From: Sphingomonas palustris
GTDB taxonomy: Bacteria; Pseudomonadota; Alphaproteobacteria; Sphingomonadales; Sphingomonadaceae
DNA length: 43,499 nt
Direction: 5' to 3'
NCBI GenBank assembly: GCA_026225215.1
Contig: JAMFSI010000060.1
Span: 1 to 43,499, forward strand
The notes below the pieces were generated by a model that saw only the letters and a list, made by a program, of their open reading frames with translations, did no database searches and was not told the DNA's origin. A program made the position numbers and the translations under genes. Positions within the stretch are counted from its first letter, which is position 1. Each line of letters starts with the position of its first letter. This document shows positions 16,658 through 25,070 of this stretch, piece after piece.

Positions 16658-17539
16658 ATGATCAGCATGGCCGGAAAACTGCGCGCTTTGATCGAAAGCG
16701 GCGAGCATTTTGTCGCTGCCGAGGCCTATAGCGCGATCACCGGGCGCATCGTCGAAAGCGTTGGCTTTCCAGCGGCTTATATGGGCGGGCATGCCTGCAG
16801 CGCCTTTCATTATGCCATCCCTGACAATGGCATTTTCAGCCAGGTCGAACAGCTCGATCAGGCCACGAGGATTGCCGATGTCATGTCGATTCCCCTGGTC
16901 GTCGATGCTGATACGCTCGGCGAAACCGTGGCCGATGCCTATCACTTCACCAAGCGCTATATCCAGCGCGGCATCGCCGGCTACCACGTCGAGGATGAGG
17001 TCAATCCCAAGCATTCCAAGTATCTCAACGGTCTGTGCTCGATCGCCGACATGCAGGCACGGATCGATGCCGGGGTGCGCGCGCGTCGGGACAGTGGCGG
17101 CGATATCGTCATCATCGCCCGCTGCGACGAGATGTATAACGACCAGAAGGGCGGCGGCGGCAAGTCCTCGCCCGAAGAAGCCATCCGCCGTGGCAAGGCT
17201 TACGCCGAGGCTGGGGCCGATGCCGTACTCTTCGCCAGTTGCCCGCCCGAAGACCAGCCGCCGCTGATTGCCGCGCTGAAGGGGATCGTGCCGTACTGCA
17301 CCATGGGCTTCAACTTGCCCGACACCGCCTTCAACCTCTCGACCGGCTGGGGCTGGATGACGGCTGCCGCCAATCATTTGAAAATGGCCAGGGAACTGAT
17401 GGAAACCGGCACAATCGCCTCGGCGAATTACAATTTGCCCGAGAAGCACGCACTGATCAATCAGCCGTTCTACGATGAGCTGATCCGCGAATGGGCTGAA
17501 AAAACCGGCCGTCCGACCCGCGAGAAAAGTGCGCCTTGA
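16658..17539 (+). CDS. isocitrate lyase/phosphoenolpyruvate mutase-family protein
   Basis: A 293-residue TIM-barrel enzyme of the PEP mutase/isocitrate lyase superfamily. Visible features are the metal-binding VVDADTLGE strand, GYHVEDEVNPK (acidic metal ligand) and IIARCDEMYN, which stands where isocitrate and methylisocitrate lyases have their KKCGH/KRCGH catalytic loop. The ATG at 16658, with GGGAGA upstream, is preferred over an in-frame ATG at 16619. Superfamily members include methylisocitrate lyase, oxaloacetate decarboxylase and carboxyphosphonoenolpyruvate mutase; I cannot choose between them. It stands alone, between phoH and a family A palindrome. Confidence 0.85.
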   Translation: MISMAGKLRALIESGEHFVAAEAYSAITGRIVESVGFPAAYMGGHACSAFHYAIPDNGIFSQVEQLDQATRIADVMSIPLVVDADTLGETVADAYHFTKRYIQRGIAGYHVEDEVNPKHSKYLNGLCSIADMQARIDAGVRARRDSGGDIVIIARCDEMYNDQKGGGGKSSPEEAIRRGKAYAEAGADAVLFASCPPEDQPPLIAALKGIVPYCTMGFNLPDTAFNLSTGWGWMTAAANHLKMARELMETGTIASANYNLPEKHALINQPFYDELIREWAEKTGRPTREKSAP

Positions 17540-17584
17540 TGGGTGTCGTGTGACAAAACGGTAACGACGCAAAGAGTTCTCATT

Positions 17585-17697
17585 CCCCACCCGCTTGCGG
17601 GAGGGGCTAGGGGTGGGCACTTTCTCCTTTTAAGCTTCAGGCCCGGCGTTGCGCAAAAGAGCCCACCCCCGGCCCCTCCCGCAAGCGGGCGGGGAGA
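17585..17697. repeat. family A palindromic intergenic element, copy 3
   Basis: Left CCCACCCGCTTGCGGGAGGG and on to GGGTGGGCACTTTCTCC; right GAGCCCACCCCCGGCCCCTC followed by CCGCAAGCGGGCGGGGAG. The centre again differs from the other two copies. It lies between convergent genes (PEP mutase-family and M16 peptidase), the same placement as the copies at 4163 and 8375. Confidence 0.9.
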
Positions 17698-17734
17698 AGA
17701 AGTGGCGCGATGCTGCTACCCCGTCCTGATCTTC

Positions 17735-20662
17735 TTAATGCGTAGCAGCAGCGATGCTTCCCCCGCTCGCAGGCACCGTCCCGGTAGACGGATCGACCGA
17801 TTCCGGCAGCGCCGTCACTTCCACTTCGCCGGCATCGGTAAGATAGCGACGGGCCTCGGCCTGGATCTGCGCCGCAGTGACCGCCCGCAGCCGGTCCGGC
17901 GCCTTGAGCTGGCGATCGATACGATCCGCATCGCTTTGCGCGCGAGCGACGAGCATCAGCCAGCCGCCGTTGCTTTTCAATGTGTTGTCGAACCCTTCGA
18001 TCAGCGGCGCGCGGGCGCGCAACAGGATGTCGTCGCTGACCGGATGGTCGCGCAGTGCGGCCAGGGTCGCGGTAATCGCGGCGCGGGTGGCAGCGAGATC
18101 CTGGACCTTGACCGAAGCGGTGATCGAAAAGGTGCCATAGTCTTTCCACACGCGCGAAGGCTCGCTGGACGCGCCCGGCGAATAGGCCTTGCCGAGGCGT
18201 TGACGCAGGCTTTCGGTCAATTCGATCTGGACGACGCGCTGGAGCAGGTTGAGCTGCTGCTTTTCTACCGGATCGCTGTCGTCGCGAGTCAGCCAGGTCA
18301 GACGCAGCAGGGCCTGGTCGGCGGGACCGGTGTGGCGGACGATGCGCGGGGCGTGATTGCCGGTAAAGCCACGGCGGCGGCGATCGGCATAGGGCAGGAA
18401 ATCGGGTTCGCGCGCGGGCAGGGCGCCCAGCGTGCGTGCAACCATGGCGATGGCGGCGGTTTCGTCGATATCGCCGACCATGCCGATCTCGATCGCGCCA
18501 TGCGCCAGACGATCGGCGATATCATGCTTGAGGCGGGCGTAATTGAGCGAGCGATAGGTTTCGGGCTTTTGCAGGGTAAAGCGCGGATCGGCGTCCGACA
18601 GCACCCCGCCGATGTCGGCGGACAAAGCGCTGCCGGGGGTCGCGCGCAGCTCGGCCAGCCAGGTATTGATCGCCAGCCGATATTGCACTTCGCCTTCGCT
18701 GCGGTAGCCGGGGTCGGTCAGCAGCGCCGCCGTCAATTGCAATTGCAGGGCAAGATCCGCCGGAGTGGTCTGGGCGCCGCTGACGAAACCTTCGGCTGTC
18801 GAGGTCAGGCTCGCCGACACCATGTGACCGGCCAGGAGCGTCTGCAACTCGTCCTGGCTGTGCTTGCCCAAGCCCCCGGCGGACAGCCATTCGGCCATGT
18901 TCACCGCCAGCGGATTGTCGCGCGTCGCCAGCATATCGCCGCCATCGATGTGCAATTGCACCAGCACTTGATCGCGGCTGATGTCGGTATGCTTGATATT
19001 GAGCCGGACACCATTGGCGAAGCGCACCTCGCGGATCGCCAGCAGCGGATCGCGGTGATCGGCGACGACCGTGCCCGGGGTGCCGAAATCGGCGTAGCCA
19101 AAGCTGCCAGAGCTGGAAGGCGGCGTAGTTTCGGCCAGCGCGCCATGGCTGCGCCAGCCTTCGGCCCAGGCTTTGCGCAGCGCTGGCGCGCCACCTGCCG
19201 GTGCATTGCGGCCCTGGAACAGGATCAGCGGCGCATCGAGCGGCACCGCCTCGCGTTTCAGCGCGGCCAGGACCGTGGCGGGCGTGATCTGCGGGATGAA
19301 GCTCTCCAGCCGCTCCAGCGACGCTTGCGGTGTCCCCGGCACATTATCATTGCGCAGCAGCGCGAACACCGCTTGCAGCAATTCACCATCGGTTCGGGTA
19401 TCCGCTGCCGCCGCACCATGCTCGGTAGCGATGCGGATATTGGCGAGCTGCTCGGCCACTTCGGCCGAGGTAAAGCCGGCGGTCAGCGCATCATGGACGA
19501 TGCCCGCCGCAGCATTCAGGCCTTTGCGCCATTGGCCGGAGAGCGAATCGACGACGATATTGGTGCTGCGCCCGCTCTTGAAATCCTGGCCGGTGCCGAA
19601 GCCGGCATCGCGGAACGGCGGATTAGGGCGGCGCGCGAGATGTTCGAGACGGCGATCGATGATCGCATAGCCGATGCGGCGGAGCAGGGCTTCGCGGCGC
19701 TGGGCGATGGTATCGGGTTCATCGAGCCAGGGGCCATGCCGCGAGATGAACAGCCGTTCGGGCACCGCCGGGTCGAGATAGATCGCGGTACGGCCATGAT
19801 CGCGCGAATCGATCGGGCCGGCCATCGGTTGGGGAAGCGCTGGTGCGGCCTGCCAGCTGGCAAAACGCGCGGTGATCGCCGCCTCGACCGCAGCCGGATC
19901 GAAATCGCCGATGACGATCAGTGTGGTGTTCGCCGGCACGTAATGCCGCGCCCAAAAGCTGCGCAGTGTCGCCGGAGTCGCCGCATCCAGCGCCGTGGTA
20001 GTGCCGATCGGCATGCGCGCCACATAACGGGCCTGCGGCGTCATGAACGCCTGGCGGCTTAGCGATTCGCGATATTGCCAATTGTTGCGGTCGCGCATCT
20101 CGGCGAGCACCACGCCGCGCTCGCGCGACACGGCACCGGGCGAAAACGCCAACTCGCTGGCAGTTTCGCGCATCAGCGTCAAAGCCGTGTCGAGCAGCGC
20201 CGGATCGTTGCGCGGCAAATCGAGCATGTAAGTCGTCTGCTCGAAACCGGTCGCGGCGTTGGTATCGGCGCCGAAGGCCAGCCCTTGCCGCTCGAGCAGC
20301 CGGACCATTTCACCCTCGGGCACATGGGTGCTGCCCTGGAAGGCCATATGTTCGACAAAATGCGCGTAGCCACGCTCGGCGTCGCTTTCATCGAGCGAGC
20401 CTGCCGCCACTTCCATCCGCACCACGCCCTGGCCCTGGGGATTGGCATTGCGGCGGATGACGTAGCGCATGCCGTTCGGCAGCTTGCCGAAGCGATAGGC
20501 GGGATCGACCGGGATATCGCTATCGGTGAAGGCCCAGACCGGTTTTGCGCGGGGCGGTGGCGTGGCCGTGATCCGCGCCTGCTGCGGCGCGCAAGCCGCA
20601 AGCAGGCAAGTCACCGAGCCGAGGACCAATCCGGGCCGCGCCCGTGGATTCCTTCTTATCAC
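17735..20662 (-). CDS. M16-family zinc metallopeptidase lipoprotein
   Basis: A 975-residue exported protease. The GTG start is followed by a signal peptide with lipobox LLAAC (C24). The inverted zinc motif HxxEH is H101-F-V-E104-H105, and the third ligand is a downstream Glu in the conserved GLAFGADTNAATGFEQT region. Two M16 halves are present, the second inactive by the usual pattern. It resembles pitrilysin-like peptidases of sphingomonads. The gene is 45 bp downstream of purC on the same strand and probably co-transcribed. A plus-strand frame of 839 codons over the same DNA is a high-GC shadow. Confidence 0.93.
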   Translation of the reverse strand: MIRRNPRARPGLVLGSVTCLLAACAPQQARITATPPPRAKPVWAFTDSDIPVDPAYRFGKLPNGMRYVIRRNANPQGQGVVRMEVAAGSLDESDAERGYAHFVEHMAFQGSTHVPEGEMVRLLERQGLAFGADTNAATGFEQTTYMLDLPRNDPALLDTALTLMRETASELAFSPGAVSRERGVVLAEMRDRNNWQYRESLSRQAFMTPQARYVARMPIGTTTALDAATPATLRSFWARHYVPANTTLIVIGDFDPAAVEAAITARFASWQAAPALPQPMAGPIDSRDHGRTAIYLDPAVPERLFISRHGPWLDEPDTIAQRREALLRRIGYAIIDRRLEHLARRPNPPFRDAGFGTGQDFKSGRSTNIVVDSLSGQWRKGLNAAAGIVHDALTAGFTSAEVAEQLANIRIATEHGAAAADTRTDGELLQAVFALLRNDNVPGTPQASLERLESFIPQITPATVLAALKREAVPLDAPLILFQGRNAPAGGAPALRKAWAEGWRSHGALAETTPPSSSGSFGYADFGTPGTVVADHRDPLLAIREVRFANGVRLNIKHTDISRDQVLVQLHIDGGDMLATRDNPLAVNMAEWLSAGGLGKHSQDELQTLLAGHMVSASLTSTAEGFVSGAQTTPADLALQLQLTAALLTDPGYRSEGEVQYRLAINTWLAELRATPGSALSADIGGVLSDADPRFTLQKPETYRSLNYARLKHDIADRLAHGAIEIGMVGDIDETAAIAMVARTLGALPAREPDFLPYADRRRRGFTGNHAPRIVRHTGPADQALLRLTWLTRDDSDPVEKQQLNLLQRVVQIELTESLRQRLGKAYSPGASSEPSRVWKDYGTFSITASVKVQDLAATRAAITATLAALRDHPVSDDILLRARAPLIEGFDNTLKSNGGWLMLVARAQSDADRIDRQLKAPDRLRAVTAAQIQAEARRYLTDAGEVEVTALPESVDPSTGTVPASGGSIAAATH

Positions 20663-20707
20663 GCAGGTACCCTTATCAGCGGCAGACCCCCGTATGCCGC
20701 TCCCGTC

Positions 20708-21490
20708 CTATTTACCCCGCAATTTGCGATGTTTGGTTAAATCGAGCACTTCGCTCGGACCATTATCTTCTTCGAGCAGGCCGAGGCGCCGGGCCACTTC
20801 CTGATAGGCTTCGGCCTCGCCACCGAGATCCTGGCGGAACCGGTCCTTGTCGAGCTTGTCGCCGGTGGTCATGTCCCACAAGCGGCAGCCATCGGGGCTG
20901 ATTTCGTCGGCCAGGATCACCCGGCTGTAATCGCCATCCCAGACCCGGCCGAATTCGAGCTTGAAATCGATCAGGCGGATGTTGATCGCTGAAAACATGC
21001 CCGAGAGGAAATCGTTGACCCGGATCGCCATCGAGGAAATGTCCTGCATTTCCTCATTGGTGGCCCAGCCGAAGCAAGCGATATGCTCCTCGGCGATCAT
21101 CGGATCGCCCAGCGCATCGTCCTTGTAGTAATATTCGATCAGCGTGTGCGGCAGCGGTTCGCCTTCGGGGATGCCCAGGCGTTTGCTGATCGAGCCGGCG
21201 GCGACATTGCGCACCACCACTTCGATCGGAATGATCTCGACTTGCCGGACCAATTGCTCGCGCCGATCGAGCCGGCGCAGGAAGTGATTGGGGATGCCGA
21301 TATGGCTGAGCCGGGTGAACACATACTCGCTGATGCGGTTGTTGATCACGCCCTTGCCATTGATGGTGCCGCGCTTCTGGGCATTGAAGGCGGTGGCGTC
21401 ATCCTTGAAATATTGAATGATCGTGCCGGGCTCGGGCCCCTCATAGAGGATCTTGGCCTTGCCTTCGTAAATCTGGCGGCGACGGGACAT
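20708..21490 (-). CDS. purC: phosphoribosylaminoimidazole-succinocarboxamide synthase
   Basis: A 260-residue SAICAR synthase, which joins CAIR and aspartate with ATP in purine synthesis. Family features are [28 protein letters not shown] at the N-terminus, the GSISKRLGI phosphate-binding stretch and LIDFKLEFG followed by [15 protein letters not shown]. The ATG at 21490 has AAGGAACG upstream. A promoter and an intrinsic-terminator-like hairpin lie ahead of it (see 21562 and 21625), so the gene may be controlled by premature termination. Confidence 0.97.
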   Translation of the reverse strand: MSRRRQIYEGKAKILYEGPEPGTIIQYFKDDATAFNAQKRGTINGKGVINNRISEYVFTRLSHIGIPNHFLRRLDRREQLVRQVEIIPIEVVVRNVAAGSISKRLGIPEGEPLPHTLIEYYYKDDALGDPMIAEEHIACFGWATNEEMQDISSMAIRVNDFLSGMFSAINIRLIDFKLEFGRVWDGDYSRVILADEISPDGCRLWDMTTGDKLDKDRFRQDLGGEAEAYQEVARRLGLLEEDNGPSEVLDLTKHRKLRGK

Positions 21491-21561
21491 CGCGTATCGT
21501 TCCTTGTCGGCTTGCCGGCCATGCTGTCAGGAGAGCCTGTCAGCGGAAGCCGGCGGAAATC

Positions 21562-21617
21562 AAAAACCCCGGCTGGCGATTGTCGCCAGCGGCGACCGCA
21601 TCGCTTGGACCGGGGCT
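21562..21617 (-). terminator. terminator-like hairpin in the purC leader (candidate attenuator)
   Basis: Minus strand: an outer stem AGCCCCGG / CCGGGGTT encloses a perfect 8-bp hairpin GCTGGCGA-caa-TCGCCAGC and is followed directly by TTTTTG (21566-21561). It ends 71 bp before the purC ATG. A good promoter ends only 8 bp upstream, so a transcript stopped here would be about 55 nt long. Alternative pairing partners (GCCGGCTT, AAGCC) follow before the ATG. Confidence 0.65.
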
Positions 21618-21624
21618 TGGGAGA

Positions 21625-21653
21625 CATATAGGCGATAAGCGGGCGAAAGGCAA
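21625..21653 (-). promoter_or_regulatory. purC: candidate sigma70-type promoter for purC
   Basis: On the minus strand, TTGCCT (21653-21648) is separated by 17 bp from TATATG (21630-21625). The expected start site is near 21618, at the first base of the terminator-like hairpin. Matches to consensus are 4/6 or better in each box. Confidence 0.55.
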
Positions 21654-21662
21654 ACTGGTGTT

Positions 21663-21765
21663 GTCTGATCCGAAACTTCGTTTCGGATAGCCGGTGCCTG
21701 CCTGTTCCCCCGTCCAACGATCCACAAGATACCTTGAAATGGGCGATAGGGCCGGGGAGCGGACC
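21663..21765. repeat. family C palindrome, degenerate copy 2
   Basis: Begins with the same 28 bp as the copy at 5900 (GTCTGATCCGAAACTTCG, then TTTCGGATAG), followed by a decayed version of the CCCC-rich arm and the GATACCTTGAAATGGG centre. The second half (GGGCCGGGGAGCGG) is only loosely complementary and the closing hairpin is missing, so this looks like an eroded copy. Confidence 0.8.
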
Positions 21766-21769
21766 CCAA

Positions 21770-22056
21770 GCTGATTTCCAATCAGCCTCTCATTGTCTTT
21801 TGACGCACAAACTTGTCCTCAGTGACACGAATTCATATGCGCAGCTATCGCCGCCGAGGAAGCGATAACGCGGTCTCTTTTAGATGGTCTGCAAACCGCT
21901 GGTCTGTTTTGGGTGGTCATGGCGCATTTAGAGGACCGGCGCCGGAGGCGAGCTTATTGAGGCATGTCCAAACTGCACCTAGAATGGTCGGAAAAAACGC
22001 GCTGTGTAGTCAGGCCATTTGCGGAATTTTAAATAGCCATATGTGATAGGCTAGCG
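21770..22056. other. gene-free stretch before an AT-richer membrane-protein gene
   Basis: No credible coding sequence, RNA gene or strong hairpin is visible here. Base composition falls toward the following gene, in line with a junction to transferred DNA. The remaining part of the 566-bp purC-to-22057 gap is taken up by the purC leader and the degenerate family C repeat. Confidence 0.6.
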
Positions 22057-22623
22057 ATGGAAAGCCCACCGCAAGTGCTTCGATTGTCCGGCAGTCGCAC
22101 ATCAGCGGCTTTCCGAGCCCTATTTTTTGGCTTGGTTTTCGCCCTTCCGGCAACTGCTTTGCTACATATGGGCAAAGATGTCGGCACGAAAATACCGATC
22201 ATTGGCCTAATCTGGTTGTTGATAGGCTGCTCCGGGGCTGGGATTATGGCGTTCTTTTCTGCATTTAAATCAATTCATCCGGAATGGATCGAAATAACAT
22301 CTCAAAGACTAACCATCAATTCTTATGGGCCGATTCGCACCTACTCTTGGTCGGAACTAGGCGCGCCAAAGGTCGTTACATTATCTCGTGGAAATCGTTT
22401 TATTAATTTCGATAATGCAAAGACCATGCTGCTGCCCGAAAAATTTCGGTGCAGAGAAGGTCAACTGCTCGACATCATCAATGCTGCGCGAGATGGTAGG
22501 ATTATAGAACCCGCGCAATGGCGGAAGGAACATCCTTTCCAGCTATGGAAGTCAATTTTGATTGGCTTGGCCACGTTCTTGACAGTGTTAATTTTAAAAT
22601 TCGGCCCGACGCTTCTGAGGTGA
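22057..22623 (+). CDS. membrane protein of unknown function with a PH-like central region
   Basis: A 188-residue protein not assigned to a named family. It has two N-terminal membrane segments (about 20-38 and 46-68), a soluble part of about 90 residues that begins HPEWIEITSQRLTINSYGPIRTYSWSELG, and one C-terminal membrane segment (about 166-184). The soluble part's pattern of short strands, with a YSW-x-E turn, resembles bacterial PH/YcxB-like domains. Codon use is clearly AT-richer than in the neighbours, which suggests transfer. Its neighbours are purC (opposite strand) and a toxin-antitoxin pair. Confidence 0.65.
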   Translation: MESPPQVLRLSGSRTSAAFRALFFGLVFALPATALLHMGKDVGTKIPIIGLIWLLIGCSGAGIMAFFSAFKSIHPEWIEITSQRLTINSYGPIRTYSWSELGAPKVVTLSRGNRFINFDNAKTMLLPEKFRCREGQLLDIINAARDGRIIEPAQWRKEHPFQLWKSILIGLATFLTVLILKFGPTLLR

Positions 22624-22700
22624 ACACCTCCTCGAACTAGGCAATCCTCATGGGGTGTACCCGGCGGCCACCCAAGTAGCGGCGCTGCTGATTGGGATAC

Positions 22701-22994
22701 CTACAGGTGCCGTTCTACGTCCTGTTTGTTGTGAAGGATGCGAACGATCTCAATCCGGTCGCCGTGGTTACGGAAATAGATGACATGCGCGCCGCAAGGG
22801 TGTTTCAGATAACCGGTGCGGACCGTCGTCACTCTGCCGCGCCTCCGGCCTAAAGCCAGTGCCTCAAACGCCGCGATAAGCTCTTGGTGATAGGTGTCAG
22901 CCTGTTCCAGCGACCAGTTTGCCAGCGTGTAGAGCCAGATGCCTTCGAGATCGACCTCAGCCAGCGGCGAAAGCCGGTAGGTTCTAGTTCCCAC
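22701..22994 (-). CDS. parE: ParE/RelE-family toxin
   Basis: A 97-residue protein with the ParE fold signature: YRLSPLAEVDLEGIWLYTLANWSLEQADTYHQEL, then GYLKHPCGAHVIYFRNHGDRIEIVRILHNKQDVERHL. ParE toxins typically poison DNA gyrase; RelE relatives cleave mRNA on ribosomes. The C-terminal RILHNKQD-x-x-x-HL pattern is closer to ParE. Start is GTG (22994-22992), overlapping the end of the antitoxin gene by 11 bp, the usual coupled arrangement. Confidence 0.9.
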   Translation of the reverse strand: MGTRTYRLSPLAEVDLEGIWLYTLANWSLEQADTYHQELIAAFEALALGRRRGRVTTVRTGYLKHPCGAHVIYFRNHGDRIEIVRILHNKQDVERHL

Positions 22995-23241
22995 TCTGGT
23001 CCGCGTACTTCGCGTGCATCCGGGTCAGAAACGCCTCGCTGTCGAAGGCGCGTGGCTCGCCCGATTGCTCCCCGGCAATCAGCGCCTCCTGTAGCGACCG
23101 CACCTTGGTTTCATGCTCTTCCAGCAGACGCAGCCCGGCGCGTACAACGTCGCTGGTTGAACCATAGCGCCCCGCCTGCACCTGATCGCTGATGAAGCTG
23201 GCGAAGTGATCCCCGATTGTCACCGAGGTATTGCGGGCCAT
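22984..23241 (-). CDS. parD: ParD-family antitoxin
   Basis: An 85-residue antitoxin. The N-terminal ribbon-helix-helix (MARNTSVTIGDHFASFISDQVQAGRYGSTSDVVRAGLRLLEEHE) binds DNA as a dimer; the C-terminal acidic tail wraps the toxin. The frame is open to 23319, but the ATG at 23241 with AAGGA before it matches the family. A probable promoter and repressor site lie at 23273-23299, allowing self-repression with ParE. Confidence 0.92.
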   Translation of the reverse strand: MARNTSVTIGDHFASFISDQVQAGRYGSTSDVVRAGLRLLEEHETKVRSLQEALIAGEQSGEPRAFDSEAFLTRMHAKYADQSGN

Positions 23242-23272
23242 CGTCGTCCTTCCCGTATGAAAGCGGCTCCAC

Positions 23273-23299
23273 CGTATACCAAAAAGTATTACTCTCCAA
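23273..23299 (-). promoter_or_regulatory. parDE promoter with GTAT repeats
   Basis: On the minus strand TTGGAG (23299-23294) and TATACG (23278-23273) are spaced by 15 bp. On the plus strand GTATACC (23274-23280) and GTATTAC (23286-23292) flank AAAAA, a repeated half-site of the kind bound by ribbon-helix-helix antitoxins. It overlaps the promoter core 32 bp ahead of the parD ATG. Confidence 0.5.
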
Positions 23300-23326
23300 G
23301 CGGGGAAGGCGATTGCCAATGGACTC

Positions 23327-24223
23327 TCATGCTAACGTGGCATTTGCCGGCAAGCCGCGCCCATAGGCCGCGCGCACCAGGGCGATGAAGCGGCTGCCAT
23401 CATAGCGCAAGCGATCGCGATCGGGTGCGTACAGCAGGCCGATCTCGCGTTGCAAATCGAAGTCGCGCACCCGCACCATGCGCTGACGCGGGTCGGCGAA
23501 GCTTTCGGGCATCATGCCGATGCCCATGCCGCCGCGCACCACCGCCAGCATTCGCTCGTCGCTGGTGGTCTTGAGCACGAAGCGCGGACGCACGCCGTGA
23601 TCGGTGAAAAAGCGGCTGATTTCGGGAAGTGCCTCGCAATGCCGACGCACCACCATGCGGTCGCCGGCCAATTGTTCGGGCTCGACCACTTCGCAATGAC
23701 CGAGCGGGTGATCGCGCGGCAACACCATCAGATAGCGCTCGCTGGCCAGCGCTTCGGGGTGAAACCGGGCGTGGTGCGGGCGCACGACGGTGAGCGCGAT
23801 GTCGAGCCGTCCGCGATCGAGCCGCTCGGCCAGTTCGCGCTCGCTGCCGTCGAGCAATTCCAGCACCTCTTCCGCGCCGGCCGCGCGATGGCGCTGCACC
23901 AATGCGTCGATGGCGGAGGTCGGAATGGTGGTCAGGACGCCGACGCGCAGCACCTGGGGCTCGGGCGCGTCGCGGAATTCCTGCAAGGCGAGTTCATATT
24001 CGGCGGCGATACGGCGTGCGCGGGCAAGGAACCGGCTGCCGGCCGGGGTCAGGGCCACCCGGCGCTTGTCGCGATCGAACAGCCGCGCGCCGAGTTGGTG
24101 TTCGAGCTTGGCGATTCCGGCGGAGAGCGTCGGCTGCGTAACGCCGACTTGCCCGGCCGCGCGGCTGAAATTGCCGACTTCCGCCACTGCCAGGAAATAC
24201 CGCAGCATATATCGATCGATCAT
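23327..24223 (-). CDS. LysR-family transcriptional regulator
   Basis: A 298-residue regulator: N-terminal winged helix-turn-helix (MLRYFLAVAEVGNFSRAAGQVGVTQPTLSAGIAKLEHQLGARLFDR) and a C-terminal effector-binding domain from about residue 90. It is divergent from a carboxymuconolactone decarboxylase-like gene 124 bp away, which it probably controls. A palindrome of LysR type (24222-24236) overlaps its own start codon, suggesting autoregulation. The effector is unknown. Only two Cys (in RRHCEALP) or fewer are visible, so an OxyR-like thiol switch is not indicated. Confidence 0.93.
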   Translation of the reverse strand: MIDRYMLRYFLAVAEVGNFSRAAGQVGVTQPTLSAGIAKLEHQLGARLFDRDKRRVALTPAGSRFLARARRIAAEYELALQEFRDAPEPQVLRVGVLTTIPTSAIDALVQRHRAAGAEEVLELLDGSERELAERLDRGRLDIALTVVRPHHARFHPEALASERYLMVLPRDHPLGHCEVVEPEQLAGDRMVVRRHCEALPEISRFFTDHGVRPRFVLKTTSDERMLAVVRGGMGIGMMPESFADPRQRMVRVRDFDLQREIGLLYAPDRDRLRYDGSRFIALVRAAYGRGLPANATLA

Positions 24224-24236
24224 AGATGCTGTCTAT
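24222..24236. promoter_or_regulatory. LysR-type operator overlapping the lysR start codon
   Basis: ATAGA-TGCTG-TCTAT is a perfect 5-bp inverted repeat with a 5-bp spacer and fits the ATAG-N7-CTAT form of LysR-type boxes. Its first two bases are part of the lysR ATG (24223-24221), so binding here would block lysR expression directly. Confidence 0.6.
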
Positions 24237-24347
24237 GGGTTGGGCGGCAACATTGCAATCATGTCGATTTCCTGGCGCTGAGCCCTTGTCGCTGCGGTCG
24301 ACATCCGTAACAATGGTCCGGCAATCACAAACGACAGGGAGTTGAGC

Positions 24348-24971
24348 ATGGCTGGCCAGGACGATATGCGCGAAGCCTTGGCCGCGCGCGCGGCGGAGAT
24401 CACCGGAAAACCACAACGTATCGAAGAAGTGCCGGAGGCAAGCCTGAGCGGCGACGCACTGGAACTGATCGATCGCATCCGTGGCTCTGCCGGGTCCACC
24501 CGGCAAGGGCCGATTCCCGGCTATTTCCTGACGATGGTCAAGCATCCCGATATCTTCCGCTGCCAGCTCGAATTGGGCACGGTGATCTTCAAGGGCCATC
24601 TGCCACCGCGCGACCGCGAACTGGCGGTGCTCCGCGTCGGCTGGCTCTGCCAGGCGCCTTACGAATGGGGTGAGCACGTCGATATCGGGCAGCGTTGCGG
24701 CGTGACTTCCGCGGAGATCGAGCACGTCATCGAGGGCTCCACCGCCCCCAACTGGAACGAGCATGACCGCGCGATCCTGCAAGCGGTGGAAGAATTGCTC
24801 GATCATAAGAGCATCAGCGACGAGGTCTGGTCCGTCCTGGCGAAAAACTGGAACGAGCCGCAATTGATCGAATTCCCGATGATGGTGGGGCAATATGTCG
24901 CCACCGCCTTTGTGCAGAATTCGCTGCGTATTCGTCTGGCTGCGGATAATCCTGGCCTGACGTATCGCTGA
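24348..24971 (+). CDS. carboxymuconolactone decarboxylase-family protein
   Basis: A 207-residue protein of the CMD/AhpD-like alpha-helical family. The characteristic stretch is visible as LPPRDRELAVLRVGWLCQAPYEWGEHVDIGQRCGVTSAEIEHV. The Glu and His of the EWGEH motif are conserved, but the CxxC of AhpD is not, so a peroxidase-reductase role is unlikely. A decarboxylase or lactonase-type role in aromatic breakdown is possible. The ATG at 24348 has AGGGAG upstream and is preferred over a TTG 6 bp earlier. Divergent from lysR. Confidence 0.85.
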   Translation: MAGQDDMREALAARAAEITGKPQRIEEVPEASLSGDALELIDRIRGSAGSTRQGPIPGYFLTMVKHPDIFRCQLELGTVIFKGHLPPRDRELAVLRVGWLCQAPYEWGEHVDIGQRCGVTSAEIEHVIEGSTAPNWNEHDRAILQAVEELLDHKSISDEVWSVLAKNWNEPQLIEFPMMVGQYVATAFVQNSLRIRLAADNPGLTYR

Positions 24972-25070
24972 GGGATGCCGTGACGGGGATGGTCTGCGAC
25001 TGCAGGAAGGCCCGCCTTCGCGCACTTAAGAAACCGATGCCATCCGGCGCATATGTTTCGCAAACGAAAA

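Noticed and set aside
17543..20062. Plus-strand open frame of 839 codons opposite the M16 peptidase
   Set aside because: It covers a certain peptidase gene, starts in a palindromic repeat and has no domain; a shadow frame.
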